Assembly (NCBI GenBank): GCA_963833195.1
Contig: CAWHXF010000028.1
Location: forward strand, 372,001-436,000
Direction of reading: 5' to 3'
DNA: 64,000 nucleotides
From: Granulosicoccus sp963833195
GTDB lineage: Bacteria; Pseudomonadota; Gammaproteobacteria; Granulosicoccales; Granulosicoccaceae
The notes under the pieces are model-generated. The model saw only the letters and a program-made list of their open reading frames with translations. It was not told the origin of the DNA and searched no databases. Below are positions 8,942 to 17,593 of this stretch, piece after piece; the first letter of the stretch is position 1, and every line of letters starts with the position of its first letter. A program made the position numbers and the translations under genes.

Positions 8942-9047
8942 CCCTCGCACGGCTGAACCGGACGCACGAACCCCGGGGCAAGGACGCCCCCCCTCCCCCA
9001 CCGGCCCGCACGATCGATCCGGGGCCGACCCGGCAAGAGACCCCTAG

Positions 9048-9920
9048 ATGTCCACAACGCACTCGCGCACCGCCGCGAAGGCCATGGTGTCGCCGTCCGT
9101 CATCCTGCTCCTGCTCTGGATGATCGTGCCGCTCGCGATGACGCTGTGGTTTTCGTTCCAGAGCTACAACCTGCTCTCTCCCGGTACCGAGCGCTTCATC
9201 GGGCTCCTGAACTACCAGTACTTCCTGACCGACCCCGCCTTCTTCGAGGCGCTCGGCAACACGCTGCTGCTCGTCGGCGGCGTGCTGCTGATCACCGTCG
9301 TGGGCGGCACGCTGCTGGCCCTGCTGATCGATCAGCCGATGTTCGGCCAGGGCATCGTGCGGCTGCTGTTCATCGCCCCGTTCTTCATCATGCCGACGGT
9401 GTCGGCGCTGGTGTGGAAGAACATGTTCATGAACCCCGTCAACGGGCTGTTCGCGTACTTCGCGAAGCTCATCGGGGCCACGCCGATCGACTTCCTCGGC
9501 AACTACCCGCTGGCGTCGATCATCCTCATCGTGGCCTGGCAGTGGCTGCCGTTCGCCACGCTGATCCTGCTCACCGCGCTGCAGTCGCTCGACAGCGAGC
9601 AGATCGAGGCCGCGGAGATCGACGGCGCGAGCTCGATATCGCGCTTCTTCTACATCGTCGTGCCGCACCTGGCACGCGCCGGCACCGTGGTCATCCTGAT
9701 CCAGACCATCTTCCTGCTGTCGGTGTTCGCCGAGATCCTCGTCACCACCAACGGCGGACCGGGGTACGCGTCGACCAACATCACCTATCTCGTGTACGCG
9801 CAGTCGCTGCTGCAGTTCGACGTCGGCGGAGGCTCCGCGGGCGGCATCGTGGCGGTCGTGCTCGCCAACATCGTGGCCATCTTCCTCATGCGCCTCGTCG
9901 GCAAGAACCTGGACCTGTAG
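9048..9920 (+). CDS. Polyol/sugar ABC transporter permease (MalF type)
   Basis: Inner-membrane permease of the second importer, 290 residues with about six membrane segments. The EAA loop is EAAEIDGASSISRFFYIVV near residues 186-204, and TTNGGPGYASTNITYLVY is the conserved segment seen in sorbitol/mannitol permeases such as SmoF/MtlF. It follows the binding-protein gene after 132 bases and precedes the partner permease by 2 bases. Confidence 0.92.
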   Translation: MSTTHSRTAAKAMVSPSVILLLLWMIVPLAMTLWFSFQSYNLLSPGTERFIGLLNYQYFLTDPAFFEALGNTLLLVGGVLLITVVGGTLLALLIDQPMFGQGIVRLLFIAPFFIMPTVSALVWKNMFMNPVNGLFAYFAKLIGATPIDFLGNYPLASIILIVAWQWLPFATLILLTALQSLDSEQIEAAEIDGASSISRFFYIVVPHLARAGTVVILIQTIFLLSVFAEILVTTNGGPGYASTNITYLVYAQSLLQFDVGGGSAGGIVAVVLANIVAIFLMRLVGKNLDL

Positions 9921-9922
9921 CC

Positions 9923-10753
9923 ATGGCACGCGCCGTCACTCTGAACCGCCGCCTCGTCAACACCGGTCTCGCCTGGGGCTTCGGGCTGCTGATCTTCTTC
10001 CCGATCTTCTGGACCATCCTGACGAGCTTCAAGACCGAGGCCGAGGCCATCGCCTCGCAGCCCGCGCTCTGGGACTTCGACTGGACGACCGAGAACTACG
10101 GCGTCGTCAACGAGCGCTCCAACTACCCGCGCTTCTTCATGAACTCGGTGATCATCGCCGTCGGCTCCACGCTGCTCGGGCTGCTCATCGCGGTGCCGGC
10201 GGCCTGGGCGATGGCGTTCGTGCCGTCCAAGCGCACGCGCGGGCTGCTGCTGTGGATGCTGTCCACCAAGATGCTGCCGCCCGTCGGCGTGCTGATCCCG
10301 ATCTACCTGCTGTTCAGGGACTCGGGGCTGCTGGATTCCCGCATCGGGCTCGTGTTCGTGCTGATGATGTCGAACCTGCCCATCATCGTGTGGATGCTGT
10401 TCACCTACTTCCGCGAGATCCCCGGCGAGATCCTGGAGGCCGCGCGCATGGACGGTGCGTCGCTGGGCAAGGAGATCCTGCACGTGCTGACGCCCATGGC
10501 GCTGCCGGGCATCGCCTCCACGCTGCTGCTGAACGTCATCCTCGCGTGGAACGAGGCGTTCTGGACGCTGAACCTCACCGCCTCCAAGGCCGCGCCGCTG
10601 ACCGCGTTCATCGCGAGCTATTCCAGTCCCGAAGGGCTCTTCTACGCCAAGCTCTCGGCCGCCTCGACGATGGCCATCGCGCCCGTGCTTATCATGGGCT
10701 GGTTCAGCCAGAAGCAGCTCGTGCGCGGACTGACCTTCGGCGCCGTCAAGTAA
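9923..10753 (+). CDS. Polyol/sugar ABC transporter permease (MalG type)
   Basis: Partner permease, 276 residues. The start ATG at 9923 is 2 bases after the previous stop. The MalG-type EAA loop is EAARMDGASLGKEILHVL near residues 172-189, and the C-terminus LVRGLTFGAVK is the conserved tail of SmoG/MtlG-like permeases. Several hydrophobic helices are evident. It works with the preceding permease and the ATPase encoded 37 bases downstream. Confidence 0.92.
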   Translation: MARAVTLNRRLVNTGLAWGFGLLIFFPIFWTILTSFKTEAEAIASQPALWDFDWTTENYGVVNERSNYPRFFMNSVIIAVGSTLLGLLIAVPAAWAMAFVPSKRTRGLLLWMLSTKMLPPVGVLIPIYLLFRDSGLLDSRIGLVFVLMMSNLPIIVWMLFTYFREIPGEILEAARMDGASLGKEILHVLTPMALPGIASTLLLNVILAWNEAFWTLNLTASKAAPLTAFIASYSSPEGLFYAKLSAASTMAIAPVLIMGWFSQKQLVRGLTFGAVK

Positions 10754-10790
10754 CCCACATCAAGCAACGGACGGACACGGGAACGCACTC

Positions 10791-11810
<1,020 letters not shown>

Positions 11811-11857
11811 ACGGCCCTCCCCGCGCCCCGGCCACCGAACGCCTCGACGATACCCCC

Positions 11858-13378
11858 ATGACCAGCGAATCCGGCTCCTCCCCGGCCCCGTCCGCGGGCG
11901 CTCCCGCCACGCTCTCGCTGGCCGCCCTCGGCGATCTGCCCGAGGGCGTCGGCCGGCCGCGCTACGCGCGCAGCGATCAGTCCGCCGGCATCCTGCACTT
12001 CGGGCCGGGCAACTTCCACCGCGCGCACCAGGCGGTGTACCTGGACCGGCTGCTGAACGATGGCAAGGATCTGGACTGGAGCATCGTCGGCGCCAGCGTG
12101 ATGCCCGGGGACGCGGCACTGCGCGACACGCTGCTGTCCCAGGACCTGCTCACCACCGTCGTGTCCGAGTCGGCCACCACCAGCGCCGCGCACGTCACGG
12201 GCGCCATGATCGACTACCTGCCCGTCGGCGACACGCGCGCCGTGCTCGAGGCCATGAGCGATCCCGCCATCCGCATCGTGTCGCTGACCGTGACCGAAGG
12301 CGGCTACTTCGTCTCGGCGGCGACCAACCGCTTCGACGACGCGCACCCCGCCATCCGTGCGGACGCCGCGAACATCGCCGAGCCCGCCACGATCTTCGGG
12401 CTCGTCGTGCACGCGCTCGCGAAGCGGCGCGAGTCGGGCACCGCGCCCTTCACGGTCATGTCCTGCGACAACCTGCCGCACAACGGACGCGCCGCGCGCG
12501 CCGCGGTCGTCGGCCTCGCGCGCCTGGTCGACCCCGCGCTGGCCGACTGGATCGACGCGAACACCGGCTTCCCGAACGGCATGGTGGATCGCATCACGCC
12601 CGCCACGGGCCCGCGGGAGCGCGCGCGCGTGGTGGACGAGTTCGGCGTCGCGGACGCGGCTCCCGTGTTCTGCGAGGACTACCTCCAGTGGGTGCTGGAG
12701 GACGACTTCCCGAGCGGTCGACCCGCGTTCGAGTCGGTGGGCGTGCAGATCGTGGCCGACGTCTCCCCCTACGAGACGATGAAGATCCGCATCCTGAACG
12801 GCGGCCACGCGACGATCGCGTACGCGGCGGGGCTGCTCGACGTCGAGTACGCGCACGAGGCCATGGGCCACGAGCTGGTGGCGGGGTTGCTCGACCGGGT
12901 CGAGCGCGACGAGGTACTGCCCACCGTGCCGCCCGTGCCGGGCGTGGACCTGCACGACTATCTCGCCACCATCAAGTCGCGCTTCGCCAACCCGCGCATC
13001 GGCGACACGGTGCGACGGCTGTGCTTCGACGGCTCGAACCGGCAGCCGAAGTTCATCGTGCCGACCATCGCCGATCGGCTGCGCGAGGGCGGCTCCATCG
13101 ACGGGCTCGCGCTGGCGTCGGCGCTGTGGTGCCGCTACTGCGAGGGCGAGACCGAGTCCGGCGAGACCATCGCGCCGAACGATCCGGCGTGGGATCGGCT
13201 CGTGCGGACGGCGCAGGCCTCGCGCGCCGACCCGCACGCCTGGCTCGGCATGACGGACGTCTACGGCGAGCTCGGTGCCGACGAGCGCCTGCGCGCGGCG
13301 TTCGCCGAAGCGCTCGGGCGCGTGCGTACCGAAGGCGTCGAGGCCGCGTTGCGCGCGCACCTCGCGCGCGGCGACTGA
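11858..13378 (+). CDS. Mannitol 2-dehydrogenase family oxidoreductase
   Basis: NAD-dependent long-chain polyol dehydrogenase, 506 residues. It would oxidise a sugar alcohol such as mannitol or arabinitol to the ketose in the cytoplasm. The N-terminal Rossmann segment ILHFGPGNFHRAHQAVYLD is typical, and the catalytic motif Kx4NxxH is intact in MKIRILNGGH (near residues 308-317). The family signature LTVTEGGY is near residue 150. ATG 11858 is chosen because upstream in-frame sequence runs through the ATPase gene. Its place after a complete importer and before an AraC regulator supports uptake plus first oxidation of a polyol. Confidence 0.93.
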   Translation: MTSESGSSPAPSAGAPATLSLAALGDLPEGVGRPRYARSDQSAGILHFGPGNFHRAHQAVYLDRLLNDGKDLDWSIVGASVMPGDAALRDTLLSQDLLTTVVSESATTSAAHVTGAMIDYLPVGDTRAVLEAMSDPAIRIVSLTVTEGGYFVSAATNRFDDAHPAIRADAANIAEPATIFGLVVHALAKRRESGTAPFTVMSCDNLPHNGRAARAAVVGLARLVDPALADWIDANTGFPNGMVDRITPATGPRERARVVDEFGVADAAPVFCEDYLQWVLEDDFPSGRPAFESVGVQIVADVSPYETMKIRILNGGHATIAYAAGLLDVEYAHEAMGHELVAGLLDRVERDEVLPTVPPVPGVDLHDYLATIKSRFANPRIGDTVRRLCFDGSNRQPKFIVPTIADRLREGGSIDGLALASALWCRYCEGETESGETIAPNDPAWDRLVRTAQASRADPHAWLGMTDVYGELGADERLRAAFAEALGRVRTEGVEAALRAHLARGD

Positions 13379-13402
13379 CACCGACGCGCGCAGGCCAGTC
13401 CC

Positions 13403-14308
13403 GTGTCCGTCGCGCTGCGTGCCGAAGCGGTCGGGTTGCCGGAGTTCGAGGTCTCCGACGGCGTCGAGCGCTCGGTGCACTACCTGGAGCACGGCTTTCC
13501 GTCGCCGCTGGTGCGCTGGCACTACCACGACGACTACGAGCTGCACCTGATCGTCGCGAGTACCGGCAAGGTGTTCGTCGGCGATCACGTCGGCGGCTTC
13601 GGACCCGGTCACGTCGTGCTGACGGGTCCGCGGCTGCCGCACAACTGGATCAGCCAGGTCGCGCCGGACGAGATCGTGCCGCTGCGCGATCGGGTCGTGC
13701 AGTTCGATCAGCACCTCGTCGCCGGCATGGCGGCGCTCGCGCCCGAGCTGCGGGGCTTGCTGCCCATGCTCGAGCGTGCGCGCCACGGCATCGAGTTCGA
13801 TGCGGGCATCGCCGGGGACGTCGAGCAGCGTCTGGTGCGGGTGCGCGACTCGGTCGGACCCGTGCGCATCGCCCTGCTGCTGGAGCTGCTGCAGCTCCTG
13901 GCCGGGCAGCAGCGCTACACGCTGCTGTCCACGCTGCCCATGCGCGCGGACGGCGACGACGCCGCGCTGGACAAGGTGGAGCTCGTCACGCGCCACGTGG
14001 CCGCGCACTACGCCTCGGAGCTCGCGCTCGCCGACGTCGCGGCGCTCGTAGGCATGCACGAGAGCACGTTCAGCCGCTTCTTCGCGCGCGCCACGGGCAA
14101 CGGCTTCAGCCGTTTCGTGAACCGCATGCGCGTGGCCAAGGCCTGCGAGCTGCTCTCCGGCAGCGATACCGCCATCACCGACATCTGCTTCGAGGTGGGC
14201 TTCAACAACGTGGCGAACTTCAACCGCCGCTTCCGCGAGCTGAAGTCCGTCACGCCGCGCGAGTACCGCAAGCAGGCGCGCCTGCGGCACGCGTCCGCAC
14301 TGCGCTGA
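13403..14308 (+). CDS. AraC-family transcriptional regulator
   Basis: Regulator of 301 residues with a GTG start at 13403, 24 bases after the dehydrogenase. The N-terminal half is a cupin-like ligand-binding domain (SPLVRWHYHDDYELHLI near residues 33-49). The C-terminal ~100 residues hold two helix-turn-helix motifs: LALADVAALVGMHESTFSRF and ITDICFEVGFNNVANFNRRF, followed by TPREYRKQ. Probably the local activator of the polyol operon, sensing the polyol or its ketose, and autoregulated if cotranscribed. The target site was not identified. Confidence 0.92.
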   Translation: MSVALRAEAVGLPEFEVSDGVERSVHYLEHGFPSPLVRWHYHDDYELHLIVASTGKVFVGDHVGGFGPGHVVLTGPRLPHNWISQVAPDEIVPLRDRVVQFDQHLVAGMAALAPELRGLLPMLERARHGIEFDAGIAGDVEQRLVRVRDSVGPVRIALLLELLQLLAGQQRYTLLSTLPMRADGDDAALDKVELVTRHVAAHYASELALADVAALVGMHESTFSRFFARATGNGFSRFVNRMRVAKACELLSGSDTAITDICFEVGFNNVANFNRRFRELKSVTPREYRKQARLRHASALR

Positions 14309-14453
14309 AGCGCGTCCGCGGGGCCGATCGGCAGCGCCGACGAGGTCGCGGTTCCCGACACGGCGAACCCGTTCCCACGCTTTTCCCACCGATCTAAAGC
14401 TCGGTCCGGGCGCGCCGATCCGTCGATCTCACCGGCGCGGTAACGGCACTCCC

Positions 14454-16187
14454 ATGGCGCGAGCCAATCTCAGGACGCACGATCCGGCGCACGGCGCGCC
14501 GGACTACACGATGATGCAGGCCCTCGGCGTCCCCTTCGCGCAGGCGGCCGCGGTCAGCTCCACGGGCTTCGCCCTCGTGGACGCCGACGCGCGCATCACG
14601 TGGAGCACGGCCGCGTTCGCGCGGCTCGTGCGGCTGAAGGGCGCTGCGCTCGGCACCGCGCTGCCGCCGCACCTGCAGGGCGCCTTCCGGCTCGCCGACG
14701 GCGAGGCCGCGCGCGCCTTCGCCCGCGGCACGGCCGTCACGCTCGATCTGCTCGAGGGCCGCGACGCCGCCCCGGTCGTGCTGCACGTCGCGGCGCTGGT
14801 CCCGGGGGACGCCGCGCGCATCGTCGTGGCCGCGGCCGCGGATCCCGCTCGCGTGGACGCGGTGGGCAGCGCCCTCGACGAGGCGCGTACCGATCCGCTG
14901 ACGCGGCTCGGCAACCGGAAGCTTCTCGAGCAGCGCCTCGCCGAGCCCCAGCACACCGACGGCGGGTCGCTGGCCCTCCTGATGCTGGATCTGGATCGGT
15001 TCAAGCCCGTCAACGACACGCTCGGCCACGCCGCCGGCGACAAGCTGCTGGTGCTGGTCGCGGATCGGCTCAAGCGCGCCTGCCGCGCCGGCGACACGGT
15101 CGTGCGCCTCGGCGGCGACGAGTTCACGATCCTGCACCGCTGCGAGCCCGGCGGCGCGTCGGCCGAGCCGATCGCCGCGCGCGCCGTGGAGCTCCTGGGT
15201 CGCCCGTTCCTGCTCGACGGGCAGCAGGTGCACATCGGCGCAAGCGTCGGCATAGCGTGTCTGGGTTCCGGCACGGCGGTGCGCGACGACCTGCTGCGCC
15301 ACGCGGACCTTGCGCTCTACGATGCCAAGCGCGCGGGACGCAACACCTGGCGACGTTTCGACCCGAAGCTCGAGTCGCTGGCGCTCGCGCGTCGGGAGCT
15401 CGAGCTCGCGCTGCGGCGCGCGCTGGTGCTGCGCGAGTTCGAGCTCGTCTATCAGCCCCAGGTGCGGCTGCCCGGCGACGTGCTGACGGGCTTCGAGGCG
15501 CTGATTCGTTGGAACAACCCCGAGCGCGGCACCGTCTCGCCGCTGGACTTCATTCCGCTGGCCGAGGAGCTCGGCGAGATCCACGCCATCGGCGAGTGGG
15601 TGTTGCGCGAGGCCTGCGCGCAGGCGTGCACCTGGCCCGCGGAGCTGACCGTCGCCGTGAACGTCTCGCCCGTCCAGTTCGCGCGGCCCGAATTCGTCGG
15701 CACGGTGAGCGAGGCGCTGGCGGCGAGCGGGCTCGCCCCGGAGCGCCTGGAGCTCGAGATCACCGAAGGGGTGCTGATCGAGGACACCGAGCGCGCGCGC
15801 ACGCATCTGGATGCGCTGCGCGCGCTCGGCATCGGGCTCGCCATGGACGACTTCGGCACCGGCTACAGCTCGCTGGGCTACCTCTCGGCCTTCCCGTTCA
15901 CGAAGATAAAGATCGACAGATCGTTCGTCGGCGGCGAGCAGAACGAGCGCTCGCGCTCGCTCGTGCGTTCGATCCTGTCGCTCGGGGACAGCCTGGGCAT
16001 GTCCACCATCGCCGAGGGCGTCGAGACCCCCGAGCAGCTAAGCGAGCTCTCGAGGGGCGGCTGCGGCGCCGCGCAGGGCTATCACATCAGCAAACCCATC
16101 GACGTCGCCGCGGTGGCGACGTTCATACAGGCCCGCGTCGCGCCGGTCGCCGACCGGGCGGCGTCGACGAAGGAACCGACCCCATGA
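14454..16187 (+). CDS. GGDEF-EAL bifunctional cyclic-di-GMP enzyme
   Basis: Diguanylate cyclase/phosphodiesterase of 577 residues, no membrane segments. An N-terminal PAS-like region (about residues 25-130) is followed by an intact GGDEF (220-224) with an RxxD inhibitory site five residues upstream (R211-D214). The EAL domain has E348-A349-L350, the Asn in VNVSPVQF, ELEITEG, DDFGTGYSS, the Lys in IKIDRSF, and AEGVET. All catalytic residues I could check are present in both halves, so both activities are possible. Its stop overlaps the start of a BLUF photoreceptor gene (ATGA), which suggests light control of cyclic-di-GMP. Confidence 0.94.
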   Translation: MARANLRTHDPAHGAPDYTMMQALGVPFAQAAAVSSTGFALVDADARITWSTAAFARLVRLKGAALGTALPPHLQGAFRLADGEAARAFARGTAVTLDLLEGRDAAPVVLHVAALVPGDAARIVVAAAADPARVDAVGSALDEARTDPLTRLGNRKLLEQRLAEPQHTDGGSLALLMLDLDRFKPVNDTLGHAAGDKLLVLVADRLKRACRAGDTVVRLGGDEFTILHRCEPGGASAEPIAARAVELLGRPFLLDGQQVHIGASVGIACLGSGTAVRDDLLRHADLALYDAKRAGRNTWRRFDPKLESLALARRELELALRRALVLREFELVYQPQVRLPGDVLTGFEALIRWNNPERGTVSPLDFIPLAEELGEIHAIGEWVLREACAQACTWPAELTVAVNVSPVQFARPEFVGTVSEALAASGLAPERLELEITEGVLIEDTERARTHLDALRALGIGLAMDDFGTGYSSLGYLSAFPFTKIKIDRSFVGGEQNERSRSLVRSILSLGDSLGMSTIAEGVETPEQLSELSRGGCGAAQGYHISKPIDVAAVATFIQARVAPVADRAASTKEPTP

Positions 16188-16627
16188 GCGACCTGCACCG
16201 CCTCGTCTACCTCAGCAGGAACGCCCTGCCCGCCGACGTCGATCCCGAGGAGGCCATCGCCGCCATCCTCGAGACGTCCCGCCGCAACAACGCGAGGAAC
16301 GGCATCAGCGGCGCGCTGATGTTCAATGCCGGCATCTTCGCCCAGGTGCTCGAGGGCGGACTCGGCCCGCTCGAGGACACCTTCGAGCGCATCCAGTGCG
16401 ACGAGCGCCACGACGACGTGCGCATCCTGCAGTTCGAGCCGGTGGCGCGACGCCGCTTCGACGCCTGGTCCATGGCCTGGTCCGGGCGGAGCGCGGCACC
16501 GGTCGACGCCTTCGCCGCGCTGGCCGCCGATACCGGCTTCGACGCCGACGTCCTCGGCGGCGATCGCGTGCTGGAGCTCCTGCAGGCGCACCTCGACGGG
16601 CCCGACGTGCCGCGCCTCGCGGCCTGA
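16184..16627 (+). CDS. Stand-alone BLUF blue-light sensor protein
   Basis: Short FAD-binding BLUF photoreceptor of 147 residues. The start ATG overlaps the upstream TGA. The key residues are present: Tyr9 in HRLVYLSR, Asn36 in NNARNGISG, Gln54 in FAQVLEG, and a Trp/Met pair in DAWSMAW for the flavin pocket. The ~95-residue BLUF core is followed by a short C-terminal extension and no output domain, so signalling must be by protein-protein contact. The overlapping GGDEF-EAL gene is the obvious partner. Confidence 0.93.
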   Translation: MSDLHRLVYLSRNALPADVDPEEAIAAILETSRRNNARNGISGALMFNAGIFAQVLEGGLGPLEDTFERIQCDERHDDVRILQFEPVARRRFDAWSMAWSGRSAAPVDAFAALAADTGFDADVLGGDRVLELLQAHLDGPDVPRLAA

Positions 16628-16667
16628 GCGCGTCCCCGTCCGCGCCGTCCGGAGGATGACCGGACGC

Positions 16668-17532
16668 TCAGGACACGAAGCGGTAGAAGGCCGCCAGCGC
16701 CGTGCCGTAGGCGTGGTCCACGCCGTCGAGGCTCTCCAGCGCGGGCGCCTGCGCGACGCGTTCGCGCGCCAGCGCGACGTTCACGCGTCGCTGCGCCCAG
16801 GAGATGTCGCGGGCCCACTTCGGGTCCAGCACGACCTCGCGTTGCGCGAGCCAGCCGCCGGCATCCACCACGAGCCAGGACACCGCCGGATCGTCGCGAT
16901 GGATCAGCAGGTCGGTCACCGGGCCGATGCGCCCATCGGCACCCGCATCGGTGCCGACCACCTCGTAGCCCACCAGCTCGCGCGCGCCGCGCAGGTGCCG
17001 CTCCTCCTCGGACAGCGGAATGTCCGGCGCGTCGGGGTCGCCGCCCAGCACGCCTTGCCCGCCGCCGCCCGGCAGCGTCGGATCCCCGGGGCCGTACACG
17101 AGTCGACCCGAGCCGTCGTCGCCCCGCCCGCCGCCCAGTCCGCCGCCCAGTCCGCCGCCAGCCACCGCCCAGTCCGCCGCCGCTCGAGCCGTGACCGCCC
17201 CGCTCCTCTTCGGCGGCCGCCTGGCCCGCGGTCCGCAGCGAGCTCGCGTCGTCGGCCGTGTCGATGTCGTACGGCGTCCATCCGGTGAGCAATTGCCGGC
17301 GCGCGAGATCGAATTCCACGACGCGGTCGGGCGTCAGCACCACGCGGCGCGCCGACAGCGCGCCGCCGACCGAGACCACCAGCCGCGTCACGCGCCAGTC
17401 GCGCACGTCCACGTACAGGTCGGTGAGCTTGCCGAGCTCCACGGGCGCGGCCGCGGTGCCGGACGCACCGGACGCACCGACCTCGTGGCCGACGAGCGCG
17501 AAGCCGCGCAGCTCGGTGAAGGGGATGTACAC
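16668..17532 (-). pseudogene. PRC-barrel domain protein, interrupted by a +1 frameshift
   Basis: Two PRC-barrel domains are encoded on the bottom strand but in different frames. The first (MYIPFTELRGFALVGHEVG, from 17532) runs into a Gly-rich linker and is then read out of frame. The second (LVGYEVVGTDAGADGRIG, about 16700-17000) continues in the next frame to a stop at 16668. The break lies in GGC/GGA/CTG repeats around 17155-17172. Total length is 865 bases; removing one base gives exactly 288 codons, so a single-base insertion explains it. PRC-barrel proteins are small adaptor or RNA-processing-associated domains; the role here is unknown. A GTG at 17165 could start the second half separately. 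It may be a sequencing error rather than a true loss. Confidence 0.75.
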
Positions 17533-17593
17533 GGGGCTGACCCTCGAGGCGCGCGGACCGCGGCCGCGCCGATGGGCACTAGCCTACGCCGGC

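Noticed and set aside
8916..9047. Gap between binding protein and permease considered as an operon break
   Set aside because: Both flanking genes are parts of one importer on the same strand; only a hairpin without T-run is present, so cotranscription is more likely.
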